Below, piece after piece: positions 1-7,247 of a DNA stretch of 12,856 nt. Source of the stretch: a bacterium (GTDB taxonomy: Bacteria; UBP13; UBA5359). The stretch is from NCBI GenBank assembly GCA_028685295.1, contig JAQUEL010000058.1, positions 1 through 12,856 on the forward strand, given 5' to 3'. Under the pieces are notes generated by a model. The model was not told where the DNA came from, did not search any database, and saw only the letters and a program-made list of their open reading frames with translations. Both the position numbers and the translations under genes were made by a program. Positions within the stretch are counted from its first letter, which is position 1. Every line of letters begins with the position of its first letter.

Positions 1-281
1 TTCGTCATACTAAAACGGCTCAGATTCCGTTAGTATGACAACCTCTTCGGGTGAACATAACGTGACCGAGACTCATTTTGCAGACCTAATTCATTATACA
101 GACGCTCATAAAGATTGTCAAACTCATCTTTTCGGTGTCATTCTTTCGTGAATCAACGCGACTCATGTAGAGGTCCATAACATATTGGACCGTTGTAATT
201 CCAAGCCGGCAGAAGCATCCATCAGCATACCTCGATTGAAGCAGGCAGAAATTACGCTGAAAAGAGATCCGCGATAAAGAG
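1..281. other. Stretch downstream of the DUF4139 gene without a convincing gene
   Basis: About 280 nt after the DUF4139 stop. No ORF here has a ribosome binding site plus protein-like composition in a single frame. The minus strand has a short protein-like stretch (LYERLYNELGL) with no start codon, ending inside the hairpin at 4-39. That stretch could be the end of a decayed gene, or chance. Confidence 0.45.
4..39. repeat. Imperfect inverted repeat / hairpin
   Basis: GTCATACTA (4-12) pairs with TAGTATGAC (31-39), and ACGG (15-18) pairs with CCGT (27-30). The result is a 13-bp stem with a 2-nt bulge and an 8-nt loop. It lies downstream of the last minus-strand gene, where a terminator would be expected, but no T run follows on the plus strand and the minus-strand continuation is cut off by the window. 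It could also be one copy of a dispersed intergenic repeat. Confidence 0.6.
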
Positions 282-1736
282 CTACCACTTGTAACGGACA
301 GTATACTCAAAAAGAGTTTCCTTGCCGGCAGAAACCTGCAAGGGGAACTCCACTGTTCTGGCATCCTTCTTTTCATACTTTGCCGTAGCTCTGACGATTT
401 CCCAATCAGAATAACGGTCTAAATGTTCGACCGCGCTAACGCTTATACTCTCTCTTTTGTGATTACGAATCTTTATTTTATAACTCTCCTCAATAATTCT
501 GTCAGTTATTCTACGTGTATCGGTCTGCACTCGCTCTCCTACAATATCAAAGGCATTGCCTACATAGAGAGTGAGTGTTTCGTCCTTGGGCGTATGCCCA
601 AGAGTATCCTCACCGATGAATTGTAAACTGCCCTCGTCATCGCCCTTGTTGATTCTGATCTTGCCGGCAGGAAGAGGCATCCCCAGATTATTCTTCTCGC
701 TGTTGACCAGCTCAATAAATATATTTATCTTGGTGTTGCCCGCAACGGCAGGTATATAGCCCTTGTATCCGGATGGAGCATATCTCTTTTTGGCGCCGTC
801 ATAGTAATAGAGCTTTCTAATCGGTACTCCGGAAGCACTGAGAAGCTCGATCTGCTTGATCTCATTATTGAGCAAGGTGGTAGGTCGCTGTAAAGTGTAA
901 AGATGATACTCAAAGAAGCTCTGTTCTTTAAACTGTTCTCCCGCTGCATCGGCCAGCATAGCCTCCCGGGCATAGTTGACCTTCGCCCTGGGTGCCGGCG
1001 TTACCAGATTCAAGTCGCCAGCCATGAGTTTGAGCTTGGCATTATTATAGGTTCCACCACTTCTGTTGTTGAGCGTCACCCAGCCTGTCAGATCAAGCGT
1101 CTTTTCATCTGCCGATAACGTGGCCACATAATCTGATTTCCAATCTATACCGCCGGTCAGGTACCGCACCTCTACAAGATGCTTTCCCGGTACAGCATTA
1201 TCAACCTCCCAAACCATTGTCGGCCTAGTTATAAGCCCTTCCGGTAAAGAGGGATATCTTATCTCCCTTACCTTATCAAGACGAATATTCACTATTCTGC
1301 CGTCATTTCGCATAAGGATTATGCTGCCGCTCCCGATAAGCCGGCTCGCTCCGCCACTAAGCAATTTGCCTTCATATAAGGTGGAATCTTCAGTTATAAC
1401 GGTTATCTCTTTATTCAGATAACGTTGCAGCAAAGCCTGGTCGCTAACCAGATCATACTGATAACTCTGTTCCAGTATCCGACACTTTCCGGGGCTTGTC
1501 AGGCTGTAGAATTGCAACGAGGTGGGATCTATCATCCCGGCTACACCCTCGTAACGTATTTCAGAGGTTCCTCCCTTCAGGTTCATATATCGTCGTTCTG
1601 TTACCAACCCCAGATCCCTGTTATAAACAGTAAGCTCAATACCCTCGCCTAACTGTTTTAGCGATCCCGCCTGGGCTGCAACAACCTGTATCGCCAATAT
1701 AGCAGCAAGCAATCCAACGATAAAAGTCTTTCTCAT
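282..1736 (-). CDS. Exported DUF4139-family protein of unknown function
   Basis: 484 residues. A clear signal peptide (MRKTFIVGLLAAILAIQVVA) with likely cleavage after AQA (residue 23) sends it across the inner membrane. The mature part is almost wholly beta-rich. It carries the DUF4139 pattern: TVYNRDLGLV near the start, RPTMVWEVDN and then VEVRYLTGGIDWKSDYVATL (188-207) followed by LTGWVTLNNRSGGTYNNAKLKLMAGDLN, and a C-terminal domain with LPAGKIRI, EDTLGHTPKDETLTLYVGNAFDI and IRNHKRESISVSAVEHL. The last residues, LFEYTVRYKW, alternate hydrophobic/aromatic residues and end in Trp, like an outer-membrane beta-signal. The family has no established biochemical role known to me. The gene follows gspD by 121 nt on the same strand with its own strong ribosome binding site. 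It could be a T2SS accessory or substrate, or just a neighbour. Confidence 0.85.
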   Translation of the reverse strand: MRKTFIVGLLAAILAIQVVAAQAGSLKQLGEGIELTVYNRDLGLVTERRYMNLKGGTSEIRYEGVAGMIDPTSLQFYSLTSPGKCRILEQSYQYDLVSDQALLQRYLNKEITVITEDSTLYEGKLLSGGASRLIGSGSIILMRNDGRIVNIRLDKVREIRYPSLPEGLITRPTMVWEVDNAVPGKHLVEVRYLTGGIDWKSDYVATLSADEKTLDLTGWVTLNNRSGGTYNNAKLKLMAGDLNLVTPAPRAKVNYAREAMLADAAGEQFKEQSFFEYHLYTLQRPTTLLNNEIKQIELLSASGVPIRKLYYYDGAKKRYAPSGYKGYIPAVAGNTKINIFIELVNSEKNNLGMPLPAGKIRINKGDDEGSLQFIGEDTLGHTPKDETLTLYVGNAFDIVGERVQTDTRRITDRIIEESYKIKIRNHKRESISVSAVEHLDRYSDWEIVRATAKYEKKDARTVEFPLQVSAGKETLFEYTVRYKW

Positions 1737-1857
1737 TTCAACCTCCTGTATTTTGAGCGGAAAGTTACAGAGAGATACCTGCCCTCTGTTCATGCAACTA
1801 TCTGCCGGTATTACAGTAGTTAGACGATGTCAAAAGTCTGCCGGTTCCATTGTATTC
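1737..1857 (-). other. gspD-DUF4139 intergenic gap
   Basis: A 121-nt spacer with no ORF. On the minus strand it has a TTGACA hexamer (plus positions 1828-1833), but the best -10-like hexamer (TAATAC) is only 14 nt away, so a promoter is doubtful. A weak 6-bp hairpin (ACAGAG/CTCTGT, arms 1767-1772 and 1784-1789) sits between it and the next ribosome binding site. No T-run terminator is visible, so read-through from gspD is plausible. Confidence 0.4.
1742..1747 (-). promoter_or_regulatory. Strong ribosome binding site of the DUF4139 gene
   Basis: AGGAGG on the minus strand, 5 nt (TTGAA) before ATG 1736-1734. It fixes the start at the signal-peptide methionine and rejects the in-frame ATG at 1793. 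Confidence 0.88.
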
Positions 1858-4251
1858 CTACTTCTTTTCTTCCGATACACTCTTCTGAGGTTGTATGGGC
1901 AAAATAGCTTTAGCCTTATCGGTTATAACCGCTACATCCTCATCGCTCTTAAGTATATGCGGTGTAAGAAAGACCATCAACTCGCTTTTCCGGTCGGCCC
2001 ACTGACTGGACCTGAAGAGATTACCGATTAACGGCAGCTCGGACAATAACGGCACGGCATTGTTGATACGCTCACGGTTGTTCTTGATTATTCCACCGAT
2101 AACTATAGTCTGACCATCTCTGACCGTTACCTTCGTCTGAGCTTCACGACTGGCGATTATAGGTGCATTCAGCCTGCTATCGCGCCCCACAATCTCATTT
2201 ATAGTCTGGTGCACCTCCATGGCGATAACATCACTGGCACCATTGACATGCGGTGTAACCGTCAACGCTATAGCTACATTCTTAAATTCTACGGTACGCC
2301 TTATGTAGCCGCCCTCAGTTTCCGTTTCACTGGAGACAAACGGCTCGTCCTGACCTATACTTATTCTGGCCTCAACGTTATCGGCCGTAGTAATGGTAGG
2401 CGTAGACAGCACTTTAACATCGGACCTGGTCTTCAAGGCATGCAGAAGAGCCTGAATGTTATCACTGACGATACTGTATTTGAAACCGGTAGTTTCCTTC
2501 GCTAAGCCAAAATCGGCACCGCCTTTCTGAGTTCGGCCGGAAGAGCTGACAGGATTGGTCCAGGACCATTCAAGGCCGAATTTGGTATTGTCATCGAGTG
2601 TTACATCGACAATAGCAACCTCCACAAAGACCTGAGTCGTTCTCTTATCGAGCTTTTCAATCAGATTCTCGATAACAGAGAAAGAGTTGGGTGGACCTGT
2701 TACCAGAAGGGAGTTCGTCTTGGTTTCGGCTACTACGGTGATATTCTTGAGTTGAGACAGAGGACCATCTGGTGTTTGAGTGCTGTTAAATAGCGTGAAG
2801 AGATAGTTTCTCGAGCTGCTTGGAGCGCTTGACCTACCCTGAAAAAGATTATTTAGAGTAGTCGCCAACTCTGATGCCGTGGCGTATTTCAGCGCAAAAT
2901 GCCGGGTTATCTCGCTGAGAACCTTAGGCGCATCAAGCTCTTTTATCATTGTTTCAAAAGCCTTCATATTCTGCTCTGTAGCCGTCACCACAACCGAGTT
3001 GGTCCGAACGTCGGCCACTATTGTATTGCGCTTCAAGCCCGCATAACCGGATGCGGGCACATTGCCTCCCGCCACTATCCCGCCAAAGGGATTCTGATTA
3101 CGGCGCTGTGGCAAATTACCGCTGCTGACGCTCTGCGTTGCCTGCTCAAAGAGAAGGCTTAATTGATTCGCCACAGTGCCGGCATCGGCATATTGCAACG
3201 AGAAGACCCTGGCCTTGACCTCAGGCTCGGTATCCACATCCAGCTTTTTCACCACATCCATGACCAGCTTTACTCGCTCCTTAGAGGCCGATACAATCAG
3301 ACTGTTGGTACGATCATCGGCAGCAATACGAAGCTCGCCTTTGAGGCTGATAAGGCCGTCATTCCCTTGCAACTGCACCTGTACTTGGCCTGCCTGCTGT
3401 TGCTGGCGGCTGGGACCCATCTGTGTGATATTAGCAGGAGTATCCTGCTTGCTCTGAAATATTTTTGTCACTGTGTCGGCCAGGCTGGAAGCACTGGCAT
3501 ATCGACATGTATATATCTCGACATCCAGAATATCGGAGTTATCCTTATCCAGCTCCTTGATTATCGCAGCGATACGACGCACATTGCCGGCTGTATCGGT
3601 AACGATTATGGTATTAGTAGAGGAAATAGCCGTCAAGCTGGCCTGATTATCGGATACCAGCGGCTTCAATTCATCTTTCAATTTTACAGCATTAACAAAA
3701 TCCAGAGATATGACCTGTGTCACCATACTATCTCCAGCCGCCATCTTTTGTGGGTCTTTGCCTGCTCTTACGTCCATATTATCGGCAACCGCCTTTTGTA
3801 AAGGAACAACACGTATCACTTTGCTGCCCAGGCCGCCTACCATAGTATAACCGCGAACTTTGAGAACAGCATTAATGACTTCATAAGCTTCGGCCAAGGT
3901 TATATCTCTCATGCTGACGATGGTAATATTGCCTGCGATATCTGGATCAGCAACAATAGGCGTTCTGCTGACGGTGCTCAAATATTTCAATACGCTGCCG
4001 ATATCTGCTTTATCAAAGCTCATGGATATGCGTGAAGAGAGCCGGTCGGTTTGCCTGTTTTCTGAAGAGATACCGTTTCCTGTCCTGCCGGCCGTCCGAC
4101 CGCTGTTGTCTGTTTGGGCAGCAGGCGGCACCGGCGCCGATGTAGATATGGATGTGTCTGCATCCTCCGCCGCTATCGCCATCCAGGGACAAGCAGCAGC
4201 AAAAAATCCAAATGAACAAAGTATTAAAAGCAATCCTATCCTTGAACGCAT
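1858..4251 (-). CDS. gspD: Secretin GspD with five N-terminal ring domains
   Basis: Outer-membrane channel of the T2SS. It has 797 residues from ATG 4251, longer than the usual 650-700. The signal peptide (about 1-28) ends AIAA; Cys21 after FFAAA is a marginal lipobox. A low-complexity spacer runs to about 72. N0 follows at about 74-152 (ISMSFDKADIGSVLKYLS). Then come four NolW-type repeats: N1 at 177-236, N2 at 245-338, N3 at 348-440 and N4 at 450-536. N2-N4 each open with a YA-[ST/D]A pattern, and each repeat carries a TN-hydrophobic-[IV] strand and ends in a KEL/KKL/EKL-D helix. The secretin core spans about 540-770, with VPLLSELPLIGNLFRSSQ (733-750) and ELMVFLTPHIL (757-767). A poly-Gln segment lies in the N2 loop (283-286). 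Textbook GspD has N0-N3 only. The secretin call is certain; assignment as GspD rather than PilQ comes from the operon. Confidence 0.96.
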   Translation of the reverse strand: MRSRIGLLLILCSFGFFAAACPWMAIAAEDADTSISTSAPVPPAAQTDNSGRTAGRTGNGISSENRQTDRLSSRISMSFDKADIGSVLKYLSTVSRTPIVADPDIAGNITIVSMRDITLAEAYEVINAVLKVRGYTMVGGLGSKVIRVVPLQKAVADNMDVRAGKDPQKMAAGDSMVTQVISLDFVNAVKLKDELKPLVSDNQASLTAISSTNTIIVTDTAGNVRRIAAIIKELDKDNSDILDVEIYTCRYASASSLADTVTKIFQSKQDTPANITQMGPSRQQQQAGQVQVQLQGNDGLISLKGELRIAADDRTNSLIVSASKERVKLVMDVVKKLDVDTEPEVKARVFSLQYADAGTVANQLSLLFEQATQSVSSGNLPQRRNQNPFGGIVAGGNVPASGYAGLKRNTIVADVRTNSVVVTATEQNMKAFETMIKELDAPKVLSEITRHFALKYATASELATTLNNLFQGRSSAPSSSRNYLFTLFNSTQTPDGPLSQLKNITVVAETKTNSLLVTGPPNSFSVIENLIEKLDKRTTQVFVEVAIVDVTLDDNTKFGLEWSWTNPVSSSGRTQKGGADFGLAKETTGFKYSIVSDNIQALLHALKTRSDVKVLSTPTITTADNVEARISIGQDEPFVSSETETEGGYIRRTVEFKNVAIALTVTPHVNGASDVIAMEVHQTINEIVGRDSRLNAPIIASREAQTKVTVRDGQTIVIGGIIKNNRERINNAVPLLSELPLIGNLFRSSQWADRKSELMVFLTPHILKSDEDVAVITDKAKAILPIQPQKSVSEEKK

Positions 4252-4259
4252 ATTCTTTT

Positions 4260-4270
4260 CTTCCTTCCTT
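4260..4270 (-). promoter_or_regulatory. Ribosome binding site that sets the gspD start
   Basis: On the minus strand this reads AAGGAAGGAAG and ends 8 nt before ATG 4251-4249. It favours that codon over the upstream in-frame ATG at 4323, which would put 24 basic residues ahead of the signal peptide and overlap the gspC-like gene. Confidence 0.8.
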
Positions 4271-4282
4271 TTTGACCTCTTA

Positions 4283-5158
4283 CTATCTGGATTCAGAGGA
4301 AGCATTGCCAGTGCCGTCAGCACCGCCTCTTCTTCTATCCATAAATCGACGCCTCATATTTTCATAGCGTCTGCTATTAACAGGATCACCTGTCGATGGC
4401 CTGTATATACTACCGGACTGACCTGCCCCAGGCGATTGATCTTGAGTAGAAGATTGGTCTGCTGCATTTGCGGGCGCTGTCTGCCCGGCACCGGAGATGG
4501 CATCGGATTTCTTATCACCCAGCCCCAGCCTCACTTGAGTGCCCTCTTTCTCCAATAACGCATATCGCTCGCCGATCTCCGTCAGCTGTAAGCCAAAAGC
4601 CTCTTCTCCCTGCGCCACAAACTTCGTTTCCAAGGTCGACAAATTTTCCAATAGAGCACGCTTCTCGCCTTTGCTTTCTACCACACCGGTAAAAGCGATA
4701 TTCTTGCCGGCATCACTGCCGGAAGCACCTTCTGTTCCGGCTTTCCGGGAAGGAGAGGTCCCGGATGATGCCAGACCGGGTAAAATGAGTGTAGCCAGAT
4801 CCAAAGCAGCCGTATCGGTCCTTTCGGATACCTTCCCTGGCTCTAAGCTATCAGCTGTGTTTGTCGCCGTACCCGCAGGCATAAATAAATTTCTTTGAGA
4901 TATTATGGTGTAGTCGGCAAATTCATCGCCAGGCTTTGCAGAGCTTTTCCCTGTAGCTTTATTGCCGACAGCAGTTGTCATAGTTGAAGTGCCATCAGTA
5001 TATCCACCTGTATCGTTGTCAGAGTTTACGGGTACACGACTTAGGGAACTTTTTATCCATATAATGGTTACCAGAAAGACCAGTAAGAGGGAGGCTATGG
5101 CTATTCCTGCGATAAGAGGACTTATTTCTACTGATTTCAGCCGTTCAATAATATTCAT
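4283..5158 (-). CDS. gspC: GspC/PilP-like inner-membrane clamp protein, no PDZ domain
   Basis: Probable link between the inner-membrane platform and the secretin. The protein has 291 residues. The short cytoplasmic end and one membrane helix (about 13-36) are followed by a Thr/Ser/Gly-rich linker (37-80). The segment DYTIISQRNLFMPA (82-95) resembles the start of the GspC homology region. After a second linker comes a beta-rich core at about 152-214 (IAFTGVVESKGEKRALLENL...), as in GspC HR and PilP domains. After it there is neither a PDZ domain nor a coiled coil, but a Gln/Ser/Gly-rich tail with an Arg-rich cluster (SRRYENMRRRFMDRRRGG, 262-279). The gene is ATGA-coupled to gspM, with GGAG 4 nt before the ATG, and lies 31 nt before gspD. 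Position between M and D and topology make GspC/PilP the best call; the similarity itself is weak. Confidence 0.74.
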   Translation of the reverse strand: MNIIERLKSVEISPLIAGIAIASLLLVFLVTIIWIKSSLSRVPVNSDNDTGGYTDGTSTMTTAVGNKATGKSSAKPGDEFADYTIISQRNLFMPAGTATNTADSLEPGKVSERTDTAALDLATLILPGLASSGTSPSRKAGTEGASGSDAGKNIAFTGVVESKGEKRALLENLSTLETKFVAQGEEAFGLQLTEIGERYALLEKEGTQVRLGLGDKKSDAISGAGQTAPANAADQSSTQDQSPGAGQSGSIYRPSTGDPVNSRRYENMRRRFMDRRRGGADGTGNASSESR

Positions 5159-5745
5159 CTCTCTCCATCCCCCTTATTTACAAGATTATTCTTACTCTGC
5201 TTCAGCGAAAAGGATGCCGCTGTCATCTCCACTTTCAGCAATTCAGGCGTACCCTTATCGTAATCATTGGACAAACGAATATCCATCTTCTCTATGGCAA
5301 AAAGATGCTTGCCTCGCTCCATCTTAAATAGAATCCTGGTCAGGTCATCAAGATTACACTCCAGGCTGATCTTCACAGGAAGACGGGATATGCCATCCTT
5401 AACGGTTGCCTGCTCCGGCCGAAGCCTGGTTACGACGCAGCCCTGTGACTCAATAATTGCCGTTACTCTTTCGATTACAGTCGATACATCGTCTTCACTG
5501 GCAGGGGCACCGGCTTTGGTAATGCCCAGACTGGAGGATAAATCAGCATACTCATCGGCATTAAGCCTTAAAGCTTGAAGACGCCGCACCGTATCTGATG
5601 ACTCTTTCCTTGAAAAGCCCAATTCTTTGGTTACATGCAGCAAAGAGATTCTCTGACCTATAATGCCAATAAACATGGCTGCAACTAGTAGCCCCATAAA
5701 AATAATAACTGTAAAAGACGGACGTCGTTTAAGAATATCAATCAT
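5155..5745 (-). CDS. gspM: GspM, PilO-like inner-membrane partner of GspL
   Basis: Bitopic protein that pairs with GspL in the periplasm. It has 196 residues: a short basic N-terminus (MIDILKRRPS), one membrane helix at about 11-30 (FTVIIFMGLLVAAMFIGIIG), a helical region through about residue 70, and a small alpha/beta domain. That domain includes VSTVIERVTAIIESQG, SRLPVKISLECNLDDLTRILFKME and LKVEMTAASFSL. The last pattern is typical of the PilO/GspM ferredoxin-like fold. The start is ATGA-coupled to gspL and the stop is ATGA-coupled to the gspC-like gene. Sequence conservation in this family is low, so the call rests on topology, fold pattern and position after gspL. PilO-like describes the protein as well as GspM does. 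Confidence 0.85.
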   Translation of the reverse strand: MIDILKRRPSFTVIIFMGLLVAAMFIGIIGQRISLLHVTKELGFSRKESSDTVRRLQALRLNADEYADLSSSLGITKAGAPASEDDVSTVIERVTAIIESQGCVVTRLRPEQATVKDGISRLPVKISLECNLDDLTRILFKMERGKHLFAIEKMDIRLSNDYDKGTPELLKVEMTAASFSLKQSKNNLVNKGDGER

Positions 5746-7247
5746 TGTACCGTAATCCCTGTTCTTTGGCCGTTACCCGTTTGTTTGCCGACGGGCAATC
5801 CGCCTTTCTTCTTTATCCAGGAACAGGTTATCCTGAAGTCATAACCCGCCTGCGCATTAGCTCGTTCCTTATTGGAGTAATCGAGTACCACATTATCGAA
5901 AAGAGCTGTTTCCGAGAGCCTTCCTACTGCGGCAGCTATGACAGAGTTGCTATCTCCTTTTCCTGCGATGCTCAAGGACTTCTCCTTCTCATATGACAGC
6001 TCTGTCAGCCATATGCCTGGCGGCATCTTCAGGCTAAGCAGACGCAACAATTCAAGTGAGCTCTTCTGACGGCCCCTTATATCGTTAATCTGTTGCCTTA
6101 GTTTATCAGAAGGGATGCCTTCAGTAGCCCCCTCCTCTTGTATGGCACGCTTAATTTCTCGTAAATACATCTTCGTTTTCTGTAATTCAGCTGATCTAGC
6201 AGACAGAGTACCATGCCCGTTCATCAGGATAAATGCCAGCAATAGTGCGGCAGTCCCTAACCCCGATAAAATAATATTAGCTCGGCGGCGTACTGTTCGC
6301 TCTTCAATCTTGTGACCCGGCAACAGGTTAATACATCCTTTGCCATCAAGGCCCATCAGAGCCAATCCGGTAGCAACAGCAAAAGCGGCCGGATTAGAGA
6401 TATCCTCCTTCATGTCCGTGGCGAGCATATTCATACCATGCCATGGGTCGCTCGGCATAACCTCCATCTCCGATAGTTCTGATAGTTTACGGCATATTTC
6501 ACAGATGGAAGCCTCTTCGCCAACCGCCACAGCCTTAACCGGGATAACAGCACTTCCGGATGCCGCCAATGAAAAGATGGAACGCTTCATCTCGGCAGCC
6601 GTCTTATTCAACCACGCTCCCTCGGTATCATCTCGTTCATTATCCCGCCTTACGTTGCTTACATGCACAATGCTTCCCTGCCAGGCAATGCCTATGCTGA
6701 TCCATTCACGCCGCATATCCAATATCATGACCGACTCTGCAGCATTGCCTACGCTCCTGGCAGCGGCAGCTATAGCAAACGTAACCATATCGGGCGTCAG
6801 ATGTGCTGCCTCAGCCATTGCTACCGCTTCATCGGCGGCTTCATGTTTGATGCCAGCGATTAGAACCGGCAAATATCCTGCTTCCATTATCGGACAGTTA
6901 CAGATGCCATATCCCCAGGCCATATCGGCCAGAGGCAACGGCATCTGTAACTCAGCTTCATAGCGCACCATACCGGCAAGCTCAGCTTTGGCTGCTTTGG
7001 GCAACTTCACCAGCTTAAGGACACAGGCCTCTGTAGGCAAACCGTAAACAATACGCCCCGGTGTAATGCCGGCTTCAAAGATAAAACACCTCAATGCAGT
7101 GGAAATATCGTCTTCGCCGAGATCAAGGCAAGCGGCATGCACAATCTCATATCCACCGGCGCAAAGCCGCAATTCCACAATTCGGATACGTTCGCCCTCA
7201 ATATCTATCCCCAGACTAGTTCTGTTTCTCAACATCTGCGCTATCAC
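5742..7247 (-). CDS. gspL: GspL, a PilM-PilN-type fusion linking the ATPase to the membrane
   Basis: Inner-membrane protein expected to bind GspE in the cytoplasm and GspM in the periplasm. The 501 residues run as follows. An actin-like PilM domain occupies about 10-300, opening SLGIDIEGERIRIVEL. INLLP at 306-310 is the motif by which free PilN engages PilM. One membrane helix follows (about 323-343), then a helical/coiled-coil stretch (about 347-400), then a PilN-like small periplasmic domain beginning MPPGIWLTELSYE. Classical GspL is usually nearer 400 residues. The cytoplasmic part has CNC (116-118) and CEIC (249-252). The GTG start overlaps the gspK stop as GTGA. An in-frame ATG at 7235 (MLRNRTSLGID), with AGGAG 11 nt upstream, is an equally credible start giving 497 residues. 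Confidence 0.88.
   Translation of the reverse strand: MIAQMLRNRTSLGIDIEGERIRIVELRLCAGGYEIVHAACLDLGEDDISTALRCFIFEAGITPGRIVYGLPTEACVLKLVKLPKAAKAELAGMVRYEAELQMPLPLADMAWGYGICNCPIMEAGYLPVLIAGIKHEAADEAVAMAEAAHLTPDMVTFAIAAAARSVGNAAESVMILDMRREWISIGIAWQGSIVHVSNVRRDNERDDTEGAWLNKTAAEMKRSIFSLAASGSAVIPVKAVAVGEEASICEICRKLSELSEMEVMPSDPWHGMNMLATDMKEDISNPAAFAVATGLALMGLDGKGCINLLPGHKIEERTVRRRANIILSGLGTAALLLAFILMNGHGTLSARSAELQKTKMYLREIKRAIQEEGATEGIPSDKLRQQINDIRGRQKSSLELLRLLSLKMPPGIWLTELSYEKEKSLSIAGKGDSNSVIAAAVGRLSETALFDNVVLDYSNKERANAQAGYDFRITCSWIKKKGGLPVGKQTGNGQRTGITVQ

Noticed and set aside
86-376. 96-codon minus-strand ORF overlapping the DUF4139 3' end
   Set aside because: Its first part is an out-of-frame reading of the DUF4139 gene and it lacks a ribosome binding site. 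Only its tail is discussed, as a possible remnant.
1814-1833. Promoter for the DUF4139 gene from TTGACA at 1833-1828
   Set aside because: No -10 element at 16-18 nt spacing; the nearest candidate is at 14 nt.
1801-1845. Direct repeat TCTGCCGGT (1801-1809 and 1837-1845) as an operator
   Set aside because: TGCCGG is a very common word throughout the window, so two copies 36 nt apart are weak evidence.
3163-3801. 212-codon plus-strand ORF antisense to gspD
   Set aside because: Lies wholly inside the secretin gene. The product has no recognisable domain, is rich in His/Cys/Ile in the manner of antisense frames, and has no ribosome binding site context.
4252-4323. Longer gspD start at 4323
   Set aside because: Would place a charged 24-residue extension before the signal peptide and overlap gspC. 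A strong ribosome binding site precedes ATG 4251.
3911-4558. 215-codon plus-strand ORF spanning the gspC-gspD boundary
   Set aside because: Antisense to two well-supported genes; Ser/Leu/Pro-rich shadow composition.
6340-6963. 207-codon plus-strand ORF antisense to gspL
   Set aside because: Shadow of the PilM-like domain; no domain pattern of its own.
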